Below the pieces are notes generated by a model. It saw only the letters and a list, made by a program, of their open reading frames with translations. It made no database searches and was not told the origin of the DNA. DNA of 64,000 bases from positions 1,922,001 through 1,986,000 of the forward strand of contig NZ_CP102382.1 in NCBI RefSeq assembly GCF_024628805.1, in the 5' to 3' direction. Positions 53,330 through 60,501 of the stretch are shown here, piece by piece. This stretch comes from Paenimyroides aestuarii. GTDB taxonomy: Bacteria; Bacteroidota; Bacteroidia; Flavobacteriales; Flavobacteriaceae. Every line of letters begins with the position of its first letter. Position 1 is the stretch's first letter. Both the position numbers and the translations under genes were made by a program.

Positions 53330-54670
53330 ATGCATATTCTTAGCAGTATATTATTTATAGCTTTAACCGCAGTAGGATTTGGTTTTTTTGCAAAAAATGC
53401 CAAAAAAATCTACCGCAATATAAAGTTGGGTCAACCAATAGATCGCACAGACAAGCCCGCAGAACGTTGGCGAAATATGCTTTTGGTAGCCTTTGGGCAG
53501 AAAAAAATGTTTGCAAGACCCATTCCGGCAATTTTGCATTTTGCGATTTATGCAGCTTTTATGATTACCCAAATTGAATTAATTGAAATTTTTATCGATG
53601 GAATTTTTGGGAAACACCGCATCTTCAAAGAATCATTAGGTGGTTTTTATACGTTTATGATTAGTTTAATCGAAATTGTTTCGGTTGCTGCGTTGCTGGC
53701 AACAATTATCTTTTTATCGAGAAGAAACCTGCTAAAGTTGCCGCGCTTAAACATGATAGAACTTTTGGGCTGGCCTAAAAAAGACGCCAACTTAATTTTA
53801 ATAATGGAAATTATTTTGGTGTTGTGTATTTTTACCATGAACGGAACCGATGAGGTTTTATACAACATGGGCAAATCGCATTTTGCAGGTCAAGGCTCGT
53901 TTAATTTTGCTATTTCGCAGTATGTAGGTCCTGCTGTTTTTGGCGCTCTTAGCGAAGGAACTTTACACGTTTTAGAGCGAATAGGTTGGTGGGGACACTT
54001 TATAATGGTGCTTTCTTTCTTAAATTATTTGTACTATTCAAAGCACTTACACATTTTGTTGGCTTTTCCAAATACCTATTATGCACATATAGAACCGCTT
54101 GGTGAGTTTGATAACTTAGAAGCAGTTACAAACGAGGTGAAATTAATGATGGATCCCAACGCCGATCCGTTTGCAGCACCAGCACCTGATGAAAATGCAG
54201 TACCCGCAAAATTTGGTGCACAAGATGTTCAAGATTTGAATTGGGTTCAGTTATTAAATGCTTATTCTTGTACCGAATGTGGTCGATGCACTTCTGCGTG
54301 TCCGGCAAATATTACAGGAAAAAAATTATCGCCGCGCTTAATCATGATGAAAACGCGTGATCGTTTGGAAGAAGTTGGGAAGAATATCGATGCCAACAAA
54401 GGAACCTTTGTAGATGATGGCAAAACGCTTTTGAATGATTACATAACCCCAGAAGAATTATGGGCGTGTACCACTTGTAATGCCTGTGTTCAAGAGTGTC
54501 CGATAGACATTAGTCCATTGTCAATCATTATGGATATGAGAAGATTTTTGGTTATGGAGCAAAGTGCCGCACCAATGGAACTAAACGCCATGATGACCAA
54601 TATCGAGAACAATGCCGCACCTTGGCAATACAGCCAAATGGATCGTTTAAACTGGAAAGACGAGAATTAA
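53330..54670 (+). CDS. membrane Fe-S oxidoreductase subunit
   Basis: A 446-residue protein with about five N-terminal helices (residues 3-22, 65-90, 102-125, 155-172, 205-245) and two 4Fe-4S motifs, CTECGRCTSACPANITG (about 313-329) and CTTCNACVQECPIDIS (about 383-398). This domain order resembles the membrane/Fe-S subunits of heterodisulfide-reductase-like or glycolate-oxidase-like electron carriers. The partner CCG protein follows 36 bases downstream. Electron donor and acceptor are unknown. Confidence 0.85.
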   Translation: MHILSSILFIALTAVGFGFFAKNAKKIYRNIKLGQPIDRTDKPAERWRNMLLVAFGQKKMFARPIPAILHFAIYAAFMITQIELIEIFIDGIFGKHRIFKESLGGFYTFMISLIEIVSVAALLATIIFLSRRNLLKLPRLNMIELLGWPKKDANLILIMEIILVLCIFTMNGTDEVLYNMGKSHFAGQGSFNFAISQYVGPAVFGALSEGTLHVLERIGWWGHFIMVLSFLNYLYYSKHLHILLAFPNTYYAHIEPLGEFDNLEAVTNEVKLMMDPNADPFAAPAPDENAVPAKFGAQDVQDLNWVQLLNAYSCTECGRCTSACPANITGKKLSPRLIMMKTRDRLEEVGKNIDANKGTFVDDGKTLLNDYITPEELWACTTCNACVQECPIDISPLSIIMDMRRFLVMEQSAAPMELNAMMTNIENNAAPWQYSQMDRLNWKDEN

Positions 54671-54705
54671 CCAGCACACGAAGTATCAATTAAAAAAAAG
54701 AAATC

Positions 54706-55497
54706 ATGTCAGAAAATTTAGTAGTGCCAACAATGGCAGAAATGATGGCGAAAGGCGAACAACCCGAAGTATTATTCTGGGTAGGTTGTTCGGGAAGTTT
54801 TGACGACAGAGCAAAAAAGATTACCAAAGCGTTTGTACGCATTTTAAATAGAGCCAATGTGAAATTTGCCGTTTTAGGCACAGAAGAAGGTTGTACCGGA
54901 GATCCGGCAAAGCGCGCAGGAAACGAATTTTTGTTCCAAATGCAAGCCATGATGAACATTCAAGTGTTTGATGGTTACGAAGTGAAGAAAATAGTAACGG
55001 CGTGTCCGCACTGCTTTAATACCATTAAAAACGAATATCCTGGTTTGGGCGGAACATATGAAGTGGTGCATCATACCGAATTTCTAAAGTCGCTTTTAGA
55101 AGAAGGCCGATTAACCATTGAAGGCGGACAGTTTAAAGGCAAACGTATCACTTTTCATGACCCTTGCTATTTAGGTCGTGCTAACAAAATTTATGAAGCT
55201 CCACGCGATTTGATCCAAAAATTAGACGCCGAATTGGTGGAAATGAAACGCTCTAAAGCCAATGGATTATGTTGCGGTGCTGGTGGTGCGCAAATGTTCA
55301 AAGAACCTGAAAAAGGTAATAAAGACGTGAACATGGAGCGTACTGATGACGCTTTGGAAGTGAAACCAAATATTATTGCAGCAGGTTGTCCGTTTTGCAA
55401 TACCATGTTAACAGACGGTGTGAAATTTAACCACAAAGAAGGCGAAGTACAAGTTTTAGACGTAGCCGAATTAATTGCTAACGCCCAAGATTTGTAA
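54706..55497 (+). CDS. CCG-domain Fe-S protein (HdrB-like)
   Basis: A 263-residue soluble protein with two cysteine-rich CCG-type modules: first CSGSFD, CTGDPAKRAGNEF and ACPHCFN (about 28-105), second HDPCYLGRANKI, GLCCGAGGAQMF and AAGCPFCNTM. These bind Fe-S clusters in HdrB, LutA and GlpC-like proteins. It follows the membrane Fe-S gene and probably forms a complex with it. The conserved pairing is known in Flavobacteriia, but its physiological reaction is not established. Confidence 0.85.
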   Translation: MSENLVVPTMAEMMAKGEQPEVLFWVGCSGSFDDRAKKITKAFVRILNRANVKFAVLGTEEGCTGDPAKRAGNEFLFQMQAMMNIQVFDGYEVKKIVTACPHCFNTIKNEYPGLGGTYEVVHHTEFLKSLLEEGRLTIEGGQFKGKRITFHDPCYLGRANKIYEAPRDLIQKLDAELVEMKRSKANGLCCGAGGAQMFKEPEKGNKDVNMERTDDALEVKPNIIAAGCPFCNTMLTDGVKFNHKEGEVQVLDVAELIANAQDL

Positions 55498-55499
55498 TA

Positions 55500-56096
55500 A
55501 TGAATAAATTTTTGATAATATCTTTTCTTATTTCTAATCTTGCATCGGCGCAAAAGCTTTCTAAGATAGACTTGTTAAGCACTATTGCAGACGATATTTG
55601 CAACGAAGTGAATAATGACAAAGTGGAAATAAAGTCTGAATTCACAATGGGTGTCTATATGTTGAAATCAGTAAATAAACACAGAGAAGATATAACGCAT
55701 TATTACGGAAATGATTATTTTGGAGATGAAGGTGTAATGCAAACAATGGGTGAAGATATTGGTGTGTATTTAGCTTTGAAATGTCCAGAAATTTTTGAAC
55801 ATTTTGTTTATGAAGAAGAAGCAGAAATTTTTGAAAGCATAGAAACAAAAACGGTTACAGGATCCATTCATAATATAAACGATGAAAGGTTTATAACTTT
55901 TGTTGTACAAGAAGAATCGGGAAAAAAACACGAATTCATTTTGTTGTATGATTTTGAAACGGCTTATTTGTTAACCGATAAATTAGTGAAAGTTAAAGAT
56001 AAAGTAGAAATATCTTATTATGTTGGCGAACTATATGATGCCAAAGTAGGAAAATTTGTAAATTATAATATAGTATCTTATATACAAGCAAAATAA
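55500..56096 (+). CDS. small exported protein, function unknown
   Basis: A 198-residue protein with a signal peptide (MNKFLIISFLISNLASAQ) and an acidic mature part (many Glu, Asp), including LLSTIADDICNEVNNDKVEI and a C-terminal beta-rich stretch (FVVQEESGKKHEFILLYDFE, about 136-155). No family recognised. It starts two bases after the Fe-S gene's stop and ends one base before the next gene, so it is very probably part of that operon. Confidence 0.65.
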   Translation: MNKFLIISFLISNLASAQKLSKIDLLSTIADDICNEVNNDKVEIKSEFTMGVYMLKSVNKHREDITHYYGNDYFGDEGVMQTMGEDIGVYLALKCPEIFEHFVYEEEAEIFESIETKTVTGSIHNINDERFITFVVQEESGKKHEFILLYDFETAYLLTDKLVKVKDKVEISYYVGELYDAKVGKFVNYNIVSYIQAK

Positions 56097-56097
56097 C

Positions 56098-56580
56098 ATG
56101 TTGATACCTTTTGAAGAAATGCCGAAATCGGCTCGGGTTTGGATTTACCAATCAAATAGAAAAATGACCGACGAAGAGCTGGCAACAGCAAATGAAGTGT
56201 TGACTAGTTTTGTAGAAAATTGGGCAGCACACAGCACTCCACTAAAAGCATCGTATCAAATAAAATATAATCGTTTTATTATTTTGGCGGTAGATCAAGA
56301 GTACCATGCAGCTTCGGGCTGTTCCATTGATGCTTCGGTAAAAATCATTCAAGATTTAGAACAAAAATTCGGAATCGATTTATTAGATAAAATGAATGTA
56401 ACCTACAAAACAGGTGCATTCATCGCTCATAAATCATTAATCGATTTTAAGAAAATGGCAAAAGAAAAAGCTGTTAACGCCAATACCATTGTTTTTAACA
56501 ATTTGGTGAATACCATTGAAGAATTCGAAGAATTTTGGGAAGTTCCTGCTGGTGAAAGCTGGCACAGCCGCTTTTTTTAA
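56098..56580 (+). CDS. conserved small protein (often misnamed ABC transporter ATPase), function unknown
   Basis: A 160-residue soluble protein: LIPFEEMPKSARVWIYQSNR (about 2-21), ASGCSIDASVKIIQDLEQKFG (about 77-97) in shortened form ASGCSIDASVKI, and the ending EVPAGESWHSRFF. It has no Walker A, so the database name ABC transporter ATPase is not supported. The last 34 bases are duplicated at 58796-58829, 2.25 kb downstream; the copy here contains the real stop. The gene closes the Fe-S operon. Confidence 0.8.
   Translation: MLIPFEEMPKSARVWIYQSNRKMTDEELATANEVLTSFVENWAAHSTPLKASYQIKYNRFIILAVDQEYHAASGCSIDASVKIIQDLEQKFGIDLLDKMNVTYKTGAFIAHKSLIDFKKMAKEKAVNANTIVFNNLVNTIEEFEEFWEVPAGESWHSRFF
56547..56580. 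repeat. 34-bp direct repeat, left copy (3' end of the host gene)
   Basis: Identical for 34 bases to 58796-58829 and includes the stop codon of the host gene. Bases on both outer sides differ. Confidence 0.95.
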
Positions 56581-56600
56581 TTTAGAATCTCAGTTTATTT

Positions 56601-56658
56601 TTTAAATTTATAAAGTAAAAGACAGATTATAATCTGTCTTTTACTTTATAAATTTAAA
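56601..56658. terminator. 58-bp perfect palindrome, probable bidirectional terminator
   Basis: Every base from 56601 to 56629 pairs with 56658 down to 56630, giving a perfect 29-bp arm with no loop; the centre is AGATTATAATCT. It lies 20 bases past the host gene and five bases before the propeller gene's stop. Outermost bases are A/T, which would give T runs in both directions. Confidence 0.85.
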
Positions 56659-56663
56659 TCTTT

Positions 56664-57728
56664 TTATTTTACAAAAATACCCATTGCAGAACCAATATTG
56701 TTACCATCTGTAAGGCTAGTAGGTACACCATTTTTCCAGTATGTACCAACAGGATGTCCACTTGAATTATATATGTCTCCTGCAACATATACATCATTTT
56801 CTAAAACAAATATCGACACAGCTGCAGCATCTCGCTGACCATTAGTTAGTGCTGTTGGCTCGCCATTTTTCCAGTATTTAGCAATTGAAGGTCCTGTATT
56901 AGGGATACCTTCTCCACCAGCAATATAAACATCATTACCTGATACAAATATTGAATTCGCGAAGGCATTTAATGTACCGTCTGTAATAGAGACGACTACG
57001 CCGTTTTTCCAATATTTAACTACACTTGTGTAACCGTTATTTTCGTTTCCAGCTATATAAATATCATTACCAGAAACGAAAATAGATTTAGCAATAGTAT
57101 GTATCGAACCATCACTAAGGTTTATACCAATACCATTTTTCCAATATTTTGCTATTTCATTACCGTTTGGATCATTTTCGTATCCTGCAACGTAAATATC
57201 GTTTCCAGAAATAAAAATAGATTCTGCATAAGAACTGAACTTATTGCTTGGTAGTGGAAATTCTACACCGTTTTTCCAATAAGTAGCTACCGGAGGTGCG
57301 TTGTGATGTTCTTGTTTCCAGCCTGCAACATATATATCATTTCCTGATACAAAAATAGATGTTGCATTTGCGCTATTTTCTTTAGTGGTAAGCGAAACTC
57401 CTATTCCATTTTTCCAGTATTTTGCTATAGTTGTTTGGCCATCATGTTCTAAACCTGCTACATACACATCATTTCCTTCGACAAATATTGAATTCGCAAA
57501 CGCACCTTTATTACCATTGTTAATTGGAAACGCTATACTGTCTTTCCAGTAAGTTACAACAGCCGTTACTCCGTCAAGACCTCCACTTGTACCAACTATA
57601 TATACTGTTGGCGGAGGTGTTGGATCATCTTCAATATTAAGAACTTCGACATCAGTACACGATACTGCGTTTAGATATAATATAGATAATAAGGAAATAC
57701 CTAAGATCTTTGTTATGAAATTTTTCAT
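56664..57728 (-). CDS. lipoprotein with seven propeller-like repeats
   Basis: Start at 57728 (MKNFITKILGISLLSILYLN then the lipobox AVSC); an upstream ATG lacks a signal. The 354-residue protein has a Pro-rich hinge (DDPTPPPTVYI) and seven repeats of about 45 residues, each with YWKNG (YWKDS in the first) and a SIFVSGNDVYVAG-type strand pair. Seven copies of each mark, with the first blade opening VYIVG and the last ending GIFVK, suggest a seven-bladed propeller closed by its ends. Likely surface- or periplasm-exposed. It lies in the 2.25-kb insert bounded by 34-bp repeats. Ligand unknown. Confidence 0.78.
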   Translation of the reverse strand: MKNFITKILGISLLSILYLNAVSCTDVEVLNIEDDPTPPPTVYIVGTSGGLDGVTAVVTYWKDSIAFPINNGNKGAFANSIFVEGNDVYVAGLEHDGQTTIAKYWKNGIGVSLTTKENSANATSIFVSGNDIYVAGWKQEHHNAPPVATYWKNGVEFPLPSNKFSSYAESIFISGNDIYVAGYENDPNGNEIAKYWKNGIGINLSDGSIHTIAKSIFVSGNDIYIAGNENNGYTSVVKYWKNGVVVSITDGTLNAFANSIFVSGNDVYIAGGEGIPNTGPSIAKYWKNGEPTALTNGQRDAAAVSIFVLENDVYVAGDIYNSSGHPVGTYWKNGVPTSLTDGNNIGSAMGIFVK

Positions 57729-57830
57729 GAAATAGAGAGATAGAAAATTTGAAAAAAGGTTCATAAATGTTTTGTTTTTTTAGTTTTATAATATCTAGTT
57801 TTAGTTTATAATAATACTTTAACAAAAGAA

Positions 57831-57838
57831 CAAATTTA
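57831..57838 (-). promoter_or_regulatory. -7-like box for the propeller gene
   Basis: Minus-strand TAAATTTG matches TAnnTTTG but is about 100 bases from the gene start, so a long leader would be implied; no -33 TTG. Confidence 0.35.
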
Positions 57839-57922
57839 TTTTTTAAAATCAAAAAAAAAATCCTAGTTTTTAGTCAGCGCTTTTTAAATTTTATTTAATT
57901 TTATATAAAATTTAAAATGAAA

Positions 57923-58811
57923 TCATTGCAAATTTATTGTTTGATTTACATTTCTTTGATTTAAAAAAGTTTCATCGTGAGAAATTACTACTAAAGTACC
58001 TTGATAATCGTTAATTGCATTAGTAAGAATTTCTTTGTTTTGAATGTCGAGATTGTTGGTAAGCTCAGCTAAAATAATAATATCCGGCGATTCACTTCTA
58101 ATAGTCAAACAACATAACATTAACCGCATACGTTCGCCACCACTTAAAGCATTACAAGATTTGTCCCAAGTATTTTGAGGAAAAAGAAAACGATTCAATC
58201 TGATTTTCACTTCATGTTCCTCCAAGTTAAAAGCGTTGAACTGTTGTGCTTGTTCGTACACTTTCAAGTTGTTATTAATTAAAGAATAATCCTGATCTAT
58301 GTAAACCGATTTACTTTCTTTGTGAAAAACAGTTCCTTGTTGCGGTTGTAAATTATCTAATAATATTTTTATAAATGTGGTTTTGCCCGATCCGTTATTA
58401 CCTTTTACAGCAATACGTGATCCACTTAAAATTTGTATATTTAAATTGTTCTTCCATATAAAATCGCCGTTTTCATACTTATTAATTTATGTTTTCTGCA
58501 TTAAAAAGCACTTTACCTTTATGAAGCGAAGAATTGTTAAAGCCGAATTTCATTTGTTCGGTTTATACTAGAGTTGATCTTAAATCTTGCAGTTAGTCTC
58601 TAATACTTCCAGCTTTTTCTGTGTGAATACTTTTAAGCTTCGCCGTGCTGTTTTCGGCATTGTTTCGCAGTGTATTCATCATTATTTTAGTAACGCCTGA
58701 TTTTTCTTGTTTGCCTTTTCCTCTGCTATCTAATTTTTGCTGTCGTTCAATGGTTTCGCGTTCCTTTTCGCATGCTTTCTTCAATGCTTTTTCCTTGCTG
58801 GTGAAAGCTGG
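57923..58811 (-). pseudogene. truncated, broken ABC-F ATPase gene
   Basis: On the minus strand the reading begins at 58811, inside the right 34-bp repeat, so everything before the inter-domain linker (ABC domain 1) is missing. The linker (KEKALKKACEKERETIERQ) is intact to SIRD, then in-frame TAA codons interrupt (after SIRD and after RSTLV), and a shift of frame near NIN leads to the second ABC domain: KYENGDFIWKN, Walker A GNNGSGKTT, signature LSGGERMRLML, a changed Walker B (IIILAELTNNLDI, where LDEPTNN is expected) and switch His in VVISHDET. A non-functional relic of an antibiotic-resistance-type or translation-type ABC-F protein. Confidence 0.85.
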
Positions 58812-58829
58812 CACAGCCGCTTTTTTTAA
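58796..58829. repeat. 34-bp direct repeat, right copy
   Basis: Exact copy of 56547-56580. It cuts the ABC-F relic at its 5' end and is followed by a terminator that presumably once belonged to the host gene. Confidence 0.95.
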
Positions 58830-58837
58830 AAAAACAG

Positions 58838-58873
58838 AAAATCATCTTTAGTTATTTAAAGATGATTTTTTTT
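58838..58873. terminator. intrinsic terminator, 13-bp stem
   Basis: Perfect stem 58838-58850 with 58857-58869, six-base loop, T run on the plus strand. It lies directly after the right 34-bp repeat and 22 bases before the convergent serine-hydrolase stop. Confidence 0.85.
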
Positions 58874-58895
58874 AGCGTTCTTTTTTTATAAAAAG

Positions 58896-60236
58896 CTACT
58901 TTACTTTTACACACTTAATAGCCATTTTTCCTTGTTCCAACACCAGATTTTTTACTTTGTTGTTTTCCATTGTAAAAATCAATTTGCCTTTTGCATTTCG
59001 TAAAAAGAATGTGTTTGCATCCATTCGTTCCAACAAAGCTCTTTCGCCTATTTTTCCGTTTTCAAGTTCGTTCATAAACAAATAATTGTTTTCGGCTTCG
59101 GTGATTTCAAACTTTGCAATCGTTACTAAACCGGCAATTTTTGCTTTATATGTCCCTGTGAAAATAGCTAATTCAGGCTTGGTAACTTCCGAATGATAAA
59201 ATACAGGATATTCATATTTTTTGTCGAAATAAGCAGAAAGAATACCCACCATTATATCGTTGATGTTTAATCGCGAACCATTGCAAGTGATTGATAGATA
59301 CAAATCCTCACTCGGAAAATACAATGCAGCACTTTTAAACTCATCAATTCCACCCGTATGCCCCCAACCAATTTTATCGTAAAATGGTGCTTTAAATAAT
59401 CCGTGTCCAATTGCTTTGCTTTTTAGTTTTTGCATTACGGCAAGTGATTCGTTTGAAACTAAATCTCCGTGGAATAAGTGATACATTAATTTGTTCAAAT
59501 CACTTACGTTTGAAATGATGGCACCTGCTGCAAAAGGAAGGCTGGGATGCGAACTCACATCTTCAAACCAATCTTTTCCGTTAAATAAATACGATTTATA
59601 CTGCTTAATGTCTTGTTCATTTTCTGCAACGAAAGTCTTTTGCAATCCTGCTTTTTTCACAATACGTTCATCTATGTTTGTTGCATAACTTTTCCCCGTA
59701 AGGTCTTCAATAATGTATCCCAATAACACGTAATTTGAATTACTGTATGAACAATCTTTGTTGGGTTTAAAGTCGGGTTTTTCTTTCGTGATGATATTTA
59801 AAATCTGCTCTTTTGAAAAGTTTTGATTTCTTGTGGAGTAATAATTATCCCAAAAAGTAATATTGAAGATGCCGCTTGTATGTGAAAGTAAATTTTCAAT
59901 TGTTATTTGGTCAGCATATTTAATCTGAGGATAAAATTTGCTCAAAGGTGTTTGAAGTGTTAGTTTTTTTTCTTCAATCAATTGAAAAACAGCAATAGCT
60001 GTAAAAATCTTAGTGACAGAACCAACCCTGTATTGACCATTTTCTGCTTTTAATGGATTCGATTTATAGGAATACACCGTTTCATTCCCCTTTTTCATTT
60101 CTACCGTTCCCAAAAAAGAATTTTCTTTTGAAAGGTAATTTAGGAAGTTATTTACTGCAATTTTATTGCTATCCGTTTGTGAAAAACAGTTTGTTGTTAT
60201 CAAAAAACTTAATAAGATAATTGCTTTTTTTGTCAT
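58896..60236 (-). CDS. serine hydrolase, class-C beta-lactamase/penicillin-binding-protein-like
   Basis: A 446-residue exported enzyme (signal MTKKAIILLSFLITTNCFSQ). The beta-lactamase-related fold has SxxK in RVGSVTKIFTAIAV (about 72-85), YSNSNYVLLGYIIE as the YxN motif and GHTGGIDEFKSA as the final H-T-G motif. A C-terminal beta-rich domain (about 350-446) is typical for the wider family. More likely a peptidase or esterase than a true beta-lactamase; the substrate is unknown. No promoter identified in the 264 bases up to the next gene. Confidence 0.85.
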   Translation of the reverse strand: MTKKAIILLSFLITTNCFSQTDSNKIAVNNFLNYLSKENSFLGTVEMKKGNETVYSYKSNPLKAENGQYRVGSVTKIFTAIAVFQLIEEKKLTLQTPLSKFYPQIKYADQITIENLLSHTSGIFNITFWDNYYSTRNQNFSKEQILNIITKEKPDFKPNKDCSYSNSNYVLLGYIIEDLTGKSYATNIDERIVKKAGLQKTFVAENEQDIKQYKSYLFNGKDWFEDVSSHPSLPFAAGAIISNVSDLNKLMYHLFHGDLVSNESLAVMQKLKSKAIGHGLFKAPFYDKIGWGHTGGIDEFKSAALYFPSEDLYLSITCNGSRLNINDIMVGILSAYFDKKYEYPVFYHSEVTKPELAIFTGTYKAKIAGLVTIAKFEITEAENNYLFMNELENGKIGERALLERMDANTFFLRNAKGKLIFTMENNKVKNLVLEQGKMAIKCVKVK

Positions 60237-60469
60237 TTTTTCAAAATAATTTCAACTATACTAAACGGTAGTAAAGTTACTTTTTTTTAGGAAAAAACAA
60301 ATTAGAAGAAAAAAATATGAAATGTATCTTTCTGTTGAATATTAAGGTATCGTTTTTGGTAAACCATTATCCCTGCTTCAAAAGAATATTTTCTTGTATA
60401 AAGTGGTAGGTGGTTTGTTTTTTAACGCAAAATTCCGAATTATAATTATTAAAATCGTAGCTAAAACAT

Positions 60470-60477
60470 TATTTTTG
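60470..60477 (+). promoter_or_regulatory. -7 box for the GH3/beta-lactamase fusion gene
   Basis: TATTTTTG fits TAnnTTTG and is 24 bases before ATG 60502. This supports 60502 as the true start over the ATG at 60394. The rest of the gap 60237-60469 holds no gene or repeat that I can see. Confidence 0.55.
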
Positions 60478-60501
60478 AAAATGTTTTATTTAAAATTTGT
60501 T

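Noticed and set aside
56098..56580. ABC transporter ATPase
   Set aside because: No Walker A, signature or Walker B motif; the name is carried over from database entries.
56547..58829. Prophage or integrative element with its own recombinase
   Set aside because: The 2.25 kb hold no integrase, transposase or phage gene; only the direct repeats suggest past mobility.
60394..60501. Longer N-terminus of the GH3 fusion from ATG 60394
   Set aside because: A -7 box at 60470-60477 lies inside it and the signal peptide begins at 60502.
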